Shown here one piece after another: positions 1 to 7,603 of a DNA stretch of 42,762 nt. The notes under the pieces are model-generated. The model saw nothing but the letters and a program-made list of their open reading frames with translations. It had not been told where the DNA came from and did no database searches. How positions within the stretch are numbered: position 1 is the first letter of the stretch; each line of letters begins with the position of its first letter. The stretch spans positions 1-42,762 of the forward strand of contig NZ_JAVHXT010000024.1 in the NCBI RefSeq assembly GCF_031119335.1, written 5' to 3'. Source of the DNA: Pedobacter sp. Lineage in GTDB: Bacteria > Bacteroidota > Bacteroidia > Sphingobacteriales > Sphingobacteriaceae. Made by a program: the position numbers and the translations under genes.

Positions 1-91
1 CTTAGGATTTATATATCTTAGGCAAATTTTTTTTGTTTAATCGTTGTTTCCTGAGTAGTGAAAGCGAAGGGGCAACATAATAAAGTTTATA

Positions 92-538
92 ATGAACTTA
101 AGTAATTTAAAGCCTGCAAAAGGTGCTGTAAAAACAAGTAAGAGAATTGGTCGTGGTCAAGGTTCTGGTCGTGGTGGTACATCAACACGTGGACACAAAG
201 GTGCTGGCTCACGTTCTGGTCACTCTACAAAAGTTGGTTTCGAAGGTGGTCAAATGCCTTTACAACGTCGTGTACCTAAAGTTGGTTTCAAACCAATTAA
301 CCGTACAGAGTACGTAGGCGTAAACTTAGACGTATTGCAAGGATTGGCTGAAAAATTTAGCTTAACTACTGTAAATTTTGCTACATTGCAAGAGCATGGT
401 TTAGCTTCTAAAAACGACTTAGTGAAAATCTTAGGCCGTGGTGAAGTTAAAGCTAAATTAGAAGTTACAGCTCATGCTTTTTCTGCAAGTGCACAAAAAG
501 CAATCGAAGCTGCTGGAGGCTCAATCGTAAAATTATAA
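92..538 (+). CDS. rplO: 50S ribosomal protein L15
   Basis: This encodes large-subunit protein L15 (148 aa), which binds 23S rRNA during assembly of the 50S particle. The N-terminal half is the typical Gly/Arg/Lys-rich extension (GRGQGSGRGG, residues about 20-30) followed by GHKGAGSRSG and the GFEGGQMPLQRRVPK segment. The C-terminal half holds the globular fold and ends in GGSIVKL. Length is normal for the family. The stop codon is one base before the secY start, so the two are almost certainly co-transcribed and translationally coupled. Positions 1-91 upstream show no recognisable gene and no strong Shine-Dalgarno sequence. Confidence 0.98.
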   Translation: MNLSNLKPAKGAVKTSKRIGRGQGSGRGGTSTRGHKGAGSRSGHSTKVGFEGGQMPLQRRVPKVGFKPINRTEYVGVNLDVLQGLAEKFSLTTVNFATLQEHGLASKNDLVKILGRGEVKAKLEVTAHAFSASAQKAIEAAGGSIVKL

Positions 539-539
539 A

Positions 540-1880
540 ATGAAGAAGCTATTTACTACTTTAAGTAATATTTGGAAAATCCAAGAATTAAAAGAGCGTA
601 TATTATTTACGCTTATGATTCTTGTTATCTATAGACTTGTTTGTCAAGTGGTGTTGCCAGGTGTTGATCCTGCGCAATTATCAAATGCACAAAAATCAGG
701 TCTTTTAGGTCTATTAGACATGTTTGCCGGTGGTGCCTTTTCTAAGGCTTCAATCGTTGCGTTAGGTGTAATGCCATACATTTCTGCCTCTATTGTGGTG
801 CAGTTATTGGGTATTGCGGTGCCTACTTTCCAAAAGATGCAGAAAGAAGGTGAAAGCGGACGTAAAAAGTTAACGCAGTATACTCGTTACCTAACAGTTG
901 CCATCACTATTGTACAAGCAATAGGGTATGTTAAAACGCAGGTTCCTCAAGAAGCAATTGTAATTAACCATACTTTGTTCTATTTCTTATCTGCAGTTAT
1001 TTTAACGGCAGGTACGTTATTTGTAATGTGGTTAGGCGAAAAAATTACTGATAAAGGTATTGGTAACGGTACATCTTTAATCATTATGGTGGGTATTATT
1101 GCTCGCTTGCCAATTGCAGTAAGCCAAGAGATTAGCTCTGTTTTTGCGGGTAATGATGGTGGTTTAATTAGATTGGTGTTAGAGATTGTTGCGCTTTATG
1201 CAATTATCATGTTTACCATTTTAATTGTACAAGGTGTGCGTAAAGTGCCTGTGCAGTATGCTAAAAGAATTGTAGGTAACAAGCAAGTTGGTGGTGTTAG
1301 ACAATACATTCCATTAAAAGTAAATGCGGCAGGTGTTATGCCTATCATCTTTGCTCAGGCATTAATGTTTGTGCCGAGTGCTTTAATTGGTTTGTTCCCT
1401 AACCTTCAAGAAAGCTGGTTGCACCAATATTCGGATATTACATCGTTAACTTATAGTTTAACATTTGCGTTCCTAATTATTGCATTTACATTTTTCTATA
1501 CTGCAATTACCGTTAACCCAACTCAAATGTCTGATGACATGAAGAAAAACGGAGGTTTCATTCCAGGTATTAAACCAGGTTTGGCCACTTCTAGTTTTAT
1601 CGATGATGTTGTTTCGAAGATTACTTTTCCGGGATCTTTGTTCCTAGCTGCTATCGCTATTCTTCCTTCATTAGCTGTTAAGGTTGGTATTCAACAAGAA
1701 TTTGCCCAATTTTTTGGAGGTACATCTTTGTTGATCTTGGTAGGTGTAGTGTTAGATACTTTGCAACAAATTGAAAGTTATTTATTAATGCGCCATTACG
1801 ATGGTTTGATGAAAACAGGTAGGGTAACCGGACGTTCTGGTATTCCAGCTGCTACATCAACTAGCGGAGCTGCATTATAA
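540..1880 (+). CDS. secY: Preprotein translocase channel subunit SecY
   Basis: SecY is the pore of the Sec translocon in the inner membrane; it works with SecE, SecG and SecA to export or insert proteins. The 446-aa product has the usual length and about ten hydrophobic segments. The family signature GVMPYISASIVVQLL lies near residue 77 and the second signature GTSLIIMVGIIARLP near residue 178. The conserved cytosolic loop VPVQYAKRIVG occurs near residue 236. The gene starts one base after rplO. A terminator-like hairpin follows at 1899-1951, which may reduce read-through into map. Confidence 0.98.
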   Translation: MKKLFTTLSNIWKIQELKERILFTLMILVIYRLVCQVVLPGVDPAQLSNAQKSGLLGLLDMFAGGAFSKASIVALGVMPYISASIVVQLLGIAVPTFQKMQKEGESGRKKLTQYTRYLTVAITIVQAIGYVKTQVPQEAIVINHTLFYFLSAVILTAGTLFVMWLGEKITDKGIGNGTSLIIMVGIIARLPIAVSQEISSVFAGNDGGLIRLVLEIVALYAIIMFTILIVQGVRKVPVQYAKRIVGNKQVGGVRQYIPLKVNAAGVMPIIFAQALMFVPSALIGLFPNLQESWLHQYSDITSLTYSLTFAFLIIAFTFFYTAITVNPTQMSDDMKKNGGFIPGIKPGLATSSFIDDVVSKITFPGSLFLAAIAILPSLAVKVGIQQEFAQFFGGTSLLILVGVVLDTLQQIESYLLMRHYDGLMKTGRVTGRSGIPAATSTSGAAL

Positions 1881-1898
1881 AGATGATTGAATTAATGA

Positions 1899-1951
1899 AT
1901 GATAGTGTAGTTAAATTGTCGTTGGCAATTGATACTATGCTATCATTTTTT
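1899..1951 (+). terminator. Terminator-like hairpin between secY and map
   Basis: Positions 1899-1910 pair with 1935-1946 over 12 bp, including two G-U pairs. An inner 5-bp stem forms between 1914-1918 and 1926-1930 with a 7-base loop. A run of T follows immediately (1946-1951). This has the shape of an intrinsic terminator or attenuator, yet it lies between two genes that are usually co-transcribed. Confidence 0.6.
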
Positions 1952-1979
1952 CATTTATTCAAACTCGAAATTAGATAGA

Positions 1980-2768
1980 ATGTCTAAAATTCACTATAAG
2001 TCTCTTGAGGAGATAGAATTGATTAGAGAAAGCTCGTTACTGGTATCTAAAACTTTAGCAGAAGTAGCTAAAGTGATAGGGCCAGGCGTAACTACCAAAG
2101 CATTAGATAAGCTGGCTTACGAATTCATCAAGGATAACGGCGCAATACCTGCTTTTCTTAACTACGGAGGTTTTCCTTACTCACTTTGCATTTCTCCTAA
2201 CGAACAAGTGGTACACGGGTTTCCAAGTGATCATATCATTAAGGAAGGAGATTTGATTTCGGTAGATTGTGGCGTAATCAAGAATAACTATTTTGGTGAT
2301 TCGGCTTATACGTTTTCTATTGGAGAAACTTCAGATGAACAGAAGAAGTTGGTTAAGGTAACGCAAGAGTGTTTGAATTTTGCTATCGAAAAAGCTGTAG
2401 TTGGAATGCGTATTGGCGATATCGCTCATGCAGTTCAGTTTCATGCAGAATCTAACGGTTTTGGGGTAGTAAGAGAATTGGTGGGGCATGGTGTGGGTGT
2501 TAAACTGCACGAGAAGCCAGAAGTGCCAAACTATGGTAAACGTGGAAGTGGTATCAAATTGGAAGAGGGAATGGTTTTGGCCATCGAACCCATGATCAAT
2601 GCTGGTACTGCCGCGGTTAAATTTTGGTCTGATGGATGGACAGTTACAACAAAAGACAATAAACCATCAGCACATTTTGAACATACTGTAGCTATAAAAA
2701 AGGGCAAAGCAGACGTTTTGAGTACTTTTTCATTAATCGAAGAAGTTTTATCGGAAAAATTTAAATAA
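1980..2768 (+). CDS. map: Type I methionine aminopeptidase
   Basis: This enzyme removes the N-terminal Met from nascent proteins in the cytoplasm. The 262-aa product carries the five metal ligands of the family: the Asp of ISVDCG and the Asp of FGDSAY, the His of VGHGVG, the Glu of LAIEPM and the Glu of FEHTVA. An in-frame ATG at 1929 would add 17 residues (MILCYHFF...) but lies inside the secY-map hairpin and gives a tail atypical of the family, so I place the start at 1980. Position between secY and infA is common in Bacteroidota and Firmicutes. Confidence 0.95.
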   Translation: MSKIHYKSLEEIELIRESSLLVSKTLAEVAKVIGPGVTTKALDKLAYEFIKDNGAIPAFLNYGGFPYSLCISPNEQVVHGFPSDHIIKEGDLISVDCGVIKNNYFGDSAYTFSIGETSDEQKKLVKVTQECLNFAIEKAVVGMRIGDIAHAVQFHAESNGFGVVRELVGHGVGVKLHEKPEVPNYGKRGSGIKLEEGMVLAIEPMINAGTAAVKFWSDGWTVTTKDNKPSAHFEHTVAIKKGKADVLSTFSLIEEVLSEKFK

Positions 2769-2784
2769 TTGGAAAATAATATTT

Positions 2785-2792
2785 AATTTTGC
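2785..2792 (+). promoter_or_regulatory. Candidate -7 element for infA (TAATTTTG)
   Basis: TAATTTTG followed by CAACCC matches the Bacteroidota -7 consensus TAnnTTTG exactly and lies 45 bp before the infA start. No clean TTTG box is seen at the ideal spacing; a TTTA lies about 20 bp upstream. It suggests that infA and the genes after it have their own promoter within the cluster. Confidence 0.55.
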
Positions 2793-2836
2793 AACCCTAT
2801 TTAATACGCAGCTAAATAAGTAAAAATCAATAGAAT

Positions 2837-3055
2837 ATGGCTAAACAAGCCTCAATTGAACAAGACGGAGTAATAAGAGAAGCATTATCTAATGCCATGT
2901 TTAGGGTAGAACTTGAAAATGGACATGAGATTATTGCACACATTTCTGGTAAAATGAGGATGCACTACATCAAAATTTTGCCTGGAGATAAAGTAAAATT
3001 AGAGATGTCTCCTTACGATTTAACGAAAGGTAGAATCACTTACAGATACAAATAA
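2837..3055 (+). CDS. infA: Translation initiation factor IF-1
   Basis: IF-1 binds the A site of the 30S subunit during initiation. The 72-aa product is an S1-type OB-fold of exactly the usual length, with the hallmark segments IEQDGVI, NGHEIIAHISGKMR, ILPGDKVKLEMSPYDL and the terminal KGRITYRYK. It sits 68 bp after map with a good -7 element between them, and precedes rpmJ in the conserved infA-rpmJ-rpsM order. Confidence 0.98.
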   Translation: MAKQASIEQDGVIREALSNAMFRVELENGHEIIAHISGKMRMHYIKILPGDKVKLEMSPYDLTKGRITYRYK

Positions 3056-3136
3056 AATGAAAGCGTCACGAGCAACCGTCTTCAGATTGAAATAGCTTGT
3101 GGAACTTCATTACCATAGAGAGAAATAAATAAAGCA

Positions 3137-3253
3137 ATGAAAGTTAGATCATCAATCAAAAAACGTAGCGCTGATTGTAAGGTTATTCGTCGTAAAGGTA
3201 AGCTTTACGTAATCAACAAGAAGAACCCTAAATTTAAGCAACGTCAGGGATAA
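3137..3253 (+). CDS. rpmJ: 50S ribosomal protein L36, zinc-free type
   Basis: A 38-aa protein starting MKVRSSIKKRSADC and ending FKQRQG, the length and ends of ribosomal protein L36. Zinc-binding L36 uses Cys11, Cys14, Cys27 and a His near position 33. Here only Cys14 remains; the others are Ser11, Asn27 and Phe33. It is therefore the C-minus form that cannot hold zinc in the usual way, which to my knowledge is common in Bacteroidota. It lies between infA and rpsM, the standard place. Confidence 0.97.
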   Translation: MKVRSSIKKRSADCKVIRRKGKLYVINKKNPKFKQRQG

Positions 3254-3280
3254 TTAAAAACATTAGAACGAAACCCGCAC

Positions 3281-3297
3281 AACGGTGGCCCGCCGTT
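3281..3297 (+). other. Small GC-rich hairpin upstream of rpsM
   Basis: Positions 3281-3287 pair with 3291-3297 (7 bp, one G-U) around a 3-base loop in the 74-bp rpmJ-rpsM gap. There is no T run, so it is not a terminator. It could be a leader structure for S13 autoregulation or simply a dispersed palindrome. Confidence 0.35.
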
Positions 3298-3327
3298 CGG
3301 ACGTTCACTTAAAAGCAAATTACAAAT

Positions 3328-3705
3328 ATGGCAAGGATTTCAGGTATTGATTTACCAAGAAACAAAAGAGGAGAGATAGGACTTACCTATATCTATGGAA
3401 TAGGAAAGACTACTGCGCAACGTATCTTGAATACAGCAGGTATCGACCTTAACAAAAAAGTACAAGATTGGTCTGATGATGAATTATCAGCAATCCGTAC
3501 CATGATTAACGATGAGATTAAAGTAGAAGGTGCTTTACGTTCTGAGGTTCAATTAAACATTAAACGTTTAATGGATATCGGTTGCTACAGAGGTCTTCGT
3601 CACAGAAAAGGTTTACCCGTTCGTGGCCAACGTACTAAAAACAACTCTCGTACTCGTAAAGGAAAGAGAAAAACAGTTGCTAACAAGAAAAAAGCATCTA
3701 AATAG
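3328..3705 (+). CDS. rpsM: 30S ribosomal protein S13
   Basis: S13 sits in the head of the 30S subunit and contacts the 50S subunit and P-site tRNA. The 125-aa product begins MARISGIDLPRNKR, contains LTYIYGIGKTTAQ and the conserved signature RGLRHRKGLPVRGQRTK near residues 90-106, and has the Lys/Arg-rich tail. Family length is 115-125. It is followed by a 147-bp gap before rpsK, unusually long for this cluster. Confidence 0.98.
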   Translation: MARISGIDLPRNKRGEIGLTYIYGIGKTTAQRILNTAGIDLNKKVQDWSDDELSAIRTMINDEIKVEGALRSEVQLNIKRLMDIGCYRGLRHRKGLPVRGQRTKNNSRTRKGKRKTVANKKKASK

Positions 3706-3725
3706 TAGATAGATTTGAGGTAGAA

Positions 3726-3828
3726 GATTTGAGATGTGAGAAGCGTTTCGAAAATCTATCTAAATCTGGAATAGAAGATGAAAAATAAGGTAGGAGTGCC
3801 GGGGTATTAAAATCTCATATCTCAATTC
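3726..3828. repeat. Imperfect inverted repeat in the rpsM-rpsK spacer
   Basis: The 15-base segment at 3726-3740 is complementary to 3814-3828 at 13 of 15 positions. The whole 147-bp spacer is built of gaTTTGAGATgtgag-like words and their complements, a kind of filler repeat I associate with Bacteroidota intergenic DNA. No gene is present in it. Confidence 0.5.
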
Positions 3829-3852
3829 TCATATCTAAATATCTAAAAGAAA

Positions 3853-4242
3853 ATGGCTAAAAGTAAAAAAGTTACCAAAAAACGTCTTGTTGTGATTGAG
3901 CCTGTAGGCCAAGCTCACATCAATGCTACGTTCAACAATATCATTGTTACCTTAACAAACACTAACGGACAAACTATTTCATGGTCGTCTGCAGGTAAAA
4001 TGGGTTTCAAAGGTTCTAAGAAAAACACTCCATACGCTGCAGGTCAAGCTGCTTCAGATTGTGGTAAAGTTGCTTTCGATTTAGGTTTACGTAAAGTAGA
4101 CGTATTCGTTAAAGGTCCTGGTTCAGGTCGTGAGTCGGCTATCAGAACTTTACAAGTAGCAGGTATCGAAGTTTTGTCTATCAAAGACATCACTCCGCTT
4201 CCACACAACGGATGTCGTCCTCCTAAGAAAAGAAGAGTTTAA
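3853..4242 (+). CDS. rpsK: 30S ribosomal protein S11
   Basis: S11 is a platform protein of the 30S subunit near the mRNA exit and E site. The 129-aa product has AHINATFNNIIVTLTNTNG, SWSSAGKMGFKGSKKNTPYA and the C-terminal LSIKDITPLPHNGCRPPKKR signature of the family. The Lys-rich N terminus and length are typical. It lies between rpsM and rpsD as expected. Confidence 0.98.
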   Translation: MAKSKKVTKKRLVVIEPVGQAHINATFNNIIVTLTNTNGQTISWSSAGKMGFKGSKKNTPYAAGQAASDCGKVAFDLGLRKVDVFVKGPGSGRESAIRTLQVAGIEVLSIKDITPLPHNGCRPPKKRRV

Positions 4243-4268
4243 TCAATTAATTTTTAAAGCTAAGAGTC

Positions 4269-4284
4269 TCCCGATGCGTCGGGA
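4269..4284. repeat. Perfect 6-bp palindromic hairpin upstream of rpsD
   Basis: TCCCGA at 4269-4274 and TCGGGA at 4279-4284 flank the tetraloop TGCG. No T run follows. It resembles short palindromes scattered in Bacteroidota intergenic DNA and lies 25 bp before the rpsD start. Confidence 0.45.
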
Positions 4285-4308
4285 TGATACTTTAAAATCA
4301 CAAACAAA

Positions 4309-4917
4309 ATGGCAAGATACACCGGACCTAAGTCCAAAATCGCCCGTAAGTTCAGAGAGCCAATTTTCGGCCCTGATAAAGTACTAGACAGAAAAAACTA
4401 TCCTCCTGGCCAACATGGCGCTTCTAAAAGAAGAGGAAAGCAATCTGAGTACGCAGTACAGTTAATGGAAAAACAAAAAGTAAAATACACTTATGGTGTG
4501 TTAGAAAAACAATTCCGTAACTTATTTACAAAAGCTTCTTCACGTCAAGGTATCACTGGTGATAACTTATTACAATTGTTAGAAGCACGTTTAGATAATA
4601 CAGTATACAGATTAGGTATTGCTCCAACACGTTCAGGTGCTCGTCAATTAGTTAGCCACAAGCACATTACTGTAAACGGTGAGTTGGTAAATATTCCTTC
4701 ATATCAATTAAGAGCTGGTGATGTAGTAGCAGTTAGAGAGAAATCAAAATCTCTTGAGGCTATCTCTAATTCAGTAGCTGGTAGATCAATCAACAAGTTT
4801 TCTTGGTTAGATTGGAATGCTAAAGAATTATCAGGTAAGTTTTTGTCATACCCTAATCGTGATGAGATTCCTGAAAACATTAAGGAAAACCTTATTGTCG
4901 AGTTATACTCTAAGTAA
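4309..4917 (+). CDS. rpsD: 30S ribosomal protein S4
   Basis: S4 is a primary 16S rRNA-binding protein and often the autoregulator of its operon. The 202-aa product begins MARYTGPKSKIARK and has YPPGQHGASKRRG near residue 32. The S4 RNA-binding domain follows (RLDNTVYRLGIAPTR, ARQLVSHKHITVNGE, residues about 93-130). It contains no cysteine, so it is the zinc-free form. A strong terminator-like hairpin follows at 4925-4953, before rpoA. Confidence 0.98.
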   Translation: MARYTGPKSKIARKFREPIFGPDKVLDRKNYPPGQHGASKRRGKQSEYAVQLMEKQKVKYTYGVLEKQFRNLFTKASSRQGITGDNLLQLLEARLDNTVYRLGIAPTRSGARQLVSHKHITVNGELVNIPSYQLRAGDVVAVREKSKSLEAISNSVAGRSINKFSWLDWNAKELSGKFLSYPNRDEIPENIKENLIVELYSK

Positions 4918-4924
4918 TATAATG

Positions 4925-4953
4925 GTTAAAGCCCTTGTGGCTTTAACTTTTTT
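4925..4953 (+). terminator. Rho-independent terminator-like hairpin between rpsD and rpoA
   Basis: A perfect 9-bp stem (4925-4933 with 4939-4947) closes a 5-base loop and is followed by six T (4948-4953). This is a textbook intrinsic terminator. It begins 8 bp after the rpsD stop and 42 bp before the rpoA start, so it should lower rpoA-rplQ transcription from upstream unless it is an attenuator. Confidence 0.8.
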
Positions 4954-4994
4954 ACGTTACACAACATTATTAAACGATCTAAAAACATTAATAA

Positions 4995-5987
4995 ATGGCA
5001 ATTTTAGCATTTCAGAAACCAGATAAGGTAATCATGCAGAAATCTACGGATTTCGATGGTCAATTTGAATTTCGTCCTTTAGAGCCCGGTTTCGGTGTAA
5101 CAATTGGCAACGCCCTAAGAAGAATTTTACTTTCTTCTTTAGAAGGTTTTGCTATTACCAGCATTCGTTTTTCAGGCGTTTCTCACGAGTTTTCTACCAT
5201 GAAAGGTGTGGTAGAAGATTTAACGGAAATCATCCTTAACTTAAAACAAGTAAGATTTAAGAAAGTAGGAGAGTCTGGTGATTCTGAGAAAATCTTTATC
5301 ATCGTAAATGGTCAAGATCAATTCCAAGCAGGAGATATTACAAAATTCTCTAACAACTTCGAGGTTTTAAACCCTGAGTTGGTCATCTGCAACATGGAGA
5401 AATCAGTTACTTTGGAAGTTGAATTAACAGTGAACAAAGGACGTGGTTATGTACCTGCAGAAGAGAACAAAGTTTCTGATAGCGTAGTTGGAGTAATTGC
5501 AATCGATTCGATTTTTACCCCAATGAAAAACGTGAAATACACGATTGAAAACTATCGTGTTGAGCAAAAAACAGATTATGAGAAATTAATCTTAGATATT
5601 TCTACTGATGGTTCTATCCACCCAGAAGAAGCTTTGAAAGAAGCAGCTAAGATTTTGATCCAACACTTTATGTTATTCTCTGATGAGAACTTGGTATTGG
5701 AATCTCAAGCTAAAGAAGAAACTAAAGAAGTTGATGAGGAAATCTTACACATGCGTAAAATCCTTAAAACTGAATTGGTTGATTTAGATTTATCTGTACG
5801 TGCATTAAACTGCTTAAAAGCAGCTGATATCCGTACTTTAGCTGATCTAGTTTCTTATGATGTTGCTGATATGTTAAAATTCAGAAACTTCGGTAAGAAA
5901 TCATTAACTGAAATCCAAGAATTGGTAAAATCTAAACAATTATCGTTTGGAATGAACCTTTCTAAATTCAAGTTAGACGAAGAATAA
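4995..5987 (+). CDS. rpoA: DNA-directed RNA polymerase subunit alpha
   Basis: Alpha dimerises to nucleate RNA polymerase, and its C-terminal domain contacts upstream DNA and activators. The 330-aa product has the N-terminal assembly domain (FEFRPLEPGFGVTIGNALRR near residues 25-44, LEGFAITSIRFSGVSHEFS) to about residue 230. An acidic linker follows (EETKEVDEEI), then the C-terminal helix-hairpin-helix domain (VRALNCLKAADIRTLADLV and LKFRNFGKKSLTEI). Length is normal. It is cut off from rpsD by an intrinsic-terminator-like hairpin. Confidence 0.98.
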   Translation: MAILAFQKPDKVIMQKSTDFDGQFEFRPLEPGFGVTIGNALRRILLSSLEGFAITSIRFSGVSHEFSTMKGVVEDLTEIILNLKQVRFKKVGESGDSEKIFIIVNGQDQFQAGDITKFSNNFEVLNPELVICNMEKSVTLEVELTVNKGRGYVPAEENKVSDSVVGVIAIDSIFTPMKNVKYTIENYRVEQKTDYEKLILDISTDGSIHPEEALKEAAKILIQHFMLFSDENLVLESQAKEETKEVDEEILHMRKILKTELVDLDLSVRALNCLKAADIRTLADLVSYDVADMLKFRNFGKKSLTEIQELVKSKQLSFGMNLSKFKLDEE

Positions 5988-5995
5988 GCGCCTAG

Positions 5996-6011
5996 CGCTA
6001 AACGCTTAGCG
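5996..6011. repeat. Perfect palindromic hairpin between rpoA and rplQ
   Basis: CGCTAA at 5996-6001 and TTAGCG at 6006-6011 form a 6-bp stem around ACGC. It starts 9 bp after the rpoA stop and has no T run. The surrounding 111-bp spacer holds no gene. Confidence 0.4.
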
Positions 6012-6098
6012 ATAAGCGTGGAATAGATTAAATATTCACTGTGTGTAATTCCCTCAGATTAAGTTCAAAGAGACGGTACACACTTTATAAACAAAAAA

Positions 6099-6662
6099 AT
6101 GAGACACGGTAAAAAACACAACCACTTAGGAAGAACTACTTCGCACAGAAAAGCGATGTTGGCTAATATGGCTTCTTCTTTGATCACTCACAAGAGAATC
6201 ACTACTACATTAGCGAAAGCAAAAGCTTTACGTGTTTATGTAGAGCCAATTATCACTAAATCTAAAAACGATACTACTCACTCGCGTCGTACAGTATTTG
6301 CTTACTTACAGAACAAAGAGGTAGTAACAGAGTTATTCCGTGATGTAGCTGCGAAAGTTGCAAACCGTCCAGGTGGTTACACTCGTATCATCAAATTAAA
6401 CAATCGTTTAGGTGATAATGCTGAAATGGCATTAATCGAATTGGTAGATTATAACGAGGTATACGGAAAAGATGCAGCAGCTGCTGAAAAGAAAACTACT
6501 CGTAGAGGAAGAACAAAAGCTAAAAAAGCTGATGCTCCTGCTGCAGAAGTTAAAGAAGAAGCAGCTCCAGTTGCTGAAGCTAAAGAAGAAGTTGCAGAGG
6601 CACCTGTTGCTGAAGAAACTGCTCCAGAGGCACCAGCTGCTGATGCAGAAGAAAAAGCGTAA
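6099..6662 (+). CDS. rplQ: 50S ribosomal protein L17 with a long Ala/Glu tail
   Basis: L17 is a large-subunit protein near the exit tunnel. Residues 1 to about 122 match the family: MRHGKKHNHLGRTTSHRKAM, SLITHKRITTTLAKAKALR and RPGGYTRIIKL. A basic stretch (KKTTRRGRTKAKK) follows. About 50 residues made almost only of Ala, Glu, Pro, Val and Lys come last, taking the total to 187 aa against about 120-130 for E. coli-like L17. The tail is probably disordered. It is the last gene of the cluster; a terminator follows at 6689-6721. Confidence 0.97.
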   Translation: MRHGKKHNHLGRTTSHRKAMLANMASSLITHKRITTTLAKAKALRVYVEPIITKSKNDTTHSRRTVFAYLQNKEVVTELFRDVAAKVANRPGGYTRIIKLNNRLGDNAEMALIELVDYNEVYGKDAAAAEKKTTRRGRTKAKKADAPAAEVKEEAAPVAEAKEEVAEAPVAEETAPEAPAADAEEKA

Positions 6663-6688
6663 TCTAACTAACTTATTATTATGCTTAG

Positions 6689-6721
6689 AACCCTTTAGGA
6701 TTTTCCTAGAGGGTTTTTTTT
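6689..6721 (+). terminator. Intrinsic terminator after rplQ
   Basis: An 11-bp stem with one G-U pair (6689-6699 with 6705-6715) closes a 5-base loop and runs into a T tract (6714-6721). It marks the end of the ribosomal-protein cluster. Confidence 0.9.
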
Positions 6722-6731
6722 AATTTCATAT

Positions 6732-6758
6732 CGTCATTGCGAGGCACGAAGCAATCTT
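6732..6758. repeat. CGTCATTGCGAGGCACGAAGC-type repeat fragment
   Basis: A 27-base segment containing ATTGC ... GCAAT as a 5-bp stem. This word is, from memory, a very common dispersed intergenic repeat in several bacterial groups. It lies between the rplQ terminator and the convergent peptidase gene. Confidence 0.45.
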
Positions 6759-6815
6759 AAAACTTAAATATGGATTAATAGTTGCTATGTGATAGTACTA
6801 ATATCAAAATCATTA

Positions 6816-7508
6816 TTACAAATCACTTCCAGGCTCTATCTCGTAAGGTGCTTTGCCATTTTCAAATATCCGTGTTAATTGTGTACCTTCTACAGTTATT
6901 TGATCTCCAATTCTTCTTATCCAATTACCTTCTCTTAAACCAACTACTTTAATATCATTTTGCGTTAGAAATTCCTGTATTCTAGTTTCTCTAGTTTCCC
7001 CATTGTGCTTTATCTCTGGTATTGGGTCTAAATAATGCGGATTGATGTTGAACGGGACCAAAGCCATGCAATCGAAACTTGGTGGATAAACAATTGGCAT
7101 ATCGTTGGTGGTTTTCACGTTGATACCGCCAATGTTGCTACCTGCACTACAGCCTAAATAAGGTTTGCCTTTTTCTATGTTTTCTTTAAGGATGTCCATC
7201 AAGCCAAACTCATGAAGTGTTTTTACCAATAGAAAAGTATTTCCTCCGCCAGTAAAAAAGCCTTTTGCATTTGCTATGGCTAGCGATTTATCTTCAAATT
7301 CGTGAAGTCCTTTTACATTGATGTTGATGGTTGCGAAGAACTCAGCTGCTTTCTTAGTGTAATCGTAGTGAGATATTCCTCCCGGCCTTGCGAAAGGGAT
7401 GAAGATAATTTCATCTACTCCTTTAAACAACTCTATGATTTCGGATTTAAGATAGGCAAGGTATTGTTCGCCAAATAGGGTAGATGTGGATGCTAGTATG
7501 ATATTCAT
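6816..7508 (-). CDS. pepE: Peptidase E-like serine peptidase (family S51)
   Basis: Peptidase E hydrolyses Asp-X dipeptides in the cytoplasm. The 230-aa product has the glutamine-amidotransferase-like fold with nucleophile Ser121 in GCSAGSN, Asp136 in TTNDMP and His158 in INPHYLDP. These correspond, shifted by one, to Ser120, Asp135 and His157 of Salmonella PepE (established knowledge). FTGGGNTF near residue 86 is also typical. It is on the minus strand, convergent with rplQ, and has its own -7 element at 7526-7533. It appears to be a single-gene unit. Confidence 0.9.
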   Translation of the reverse strand: MNIILASTSTLFGEQYLAYLKSEIIELFKGVDEIIFIPFARPGGISHYDYTKKAAEFFATININVKGLHEFEDKSLAIANAKGFFTGGGNTFLLVKTLHEFGLMDILKENIEKGKPYLGCSAGSNIGGINVKTTNDMPIVYPPSFDCMALVPFNINPHYLDPIPEIKHNGETRETRIQEFLTQNDIKVVGLREGNWIRRIGDQITVEGTQLTRIFENGKAPYEIEPGSDL

Positions 7509-7525
7509 AATTGGTTATTGATATT

Positions 7526-7533
7526 CAAAGATA
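7526..7533 (-). promoter_or_regulatory. Candidate -7 element of pepE (TATCTTTG)
   Basis: On the minus strand TATCTTTG matches TAnnTTTG exactly and ends 18 bp before the ATG, giving a short leader. A TTTG box at ideal spacing is not evident. Confidence 0.5.
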
Positions 7534-7603
7534 GTAGTGTTGAAGAAGAAATGATTGATATGCAAGCTATATTAGTCGATTGTTAAGTTGAATAAAAACC
7601 TTC

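Noticed and set aside
1929..1979. Upstream in-frame start of map adding 17 residues
   Set aside because: It lies within the stem-loop between secY and map, and the added residues do not look like the family N terminus; ATG 1980 gives a normal protein.
6472..6723. Leu/Lys-rich frame overlapping rplQ
   Set aside because: It is the shifted reading of the repetitive Ala/Glu tail of L17 and runs through the terminator.
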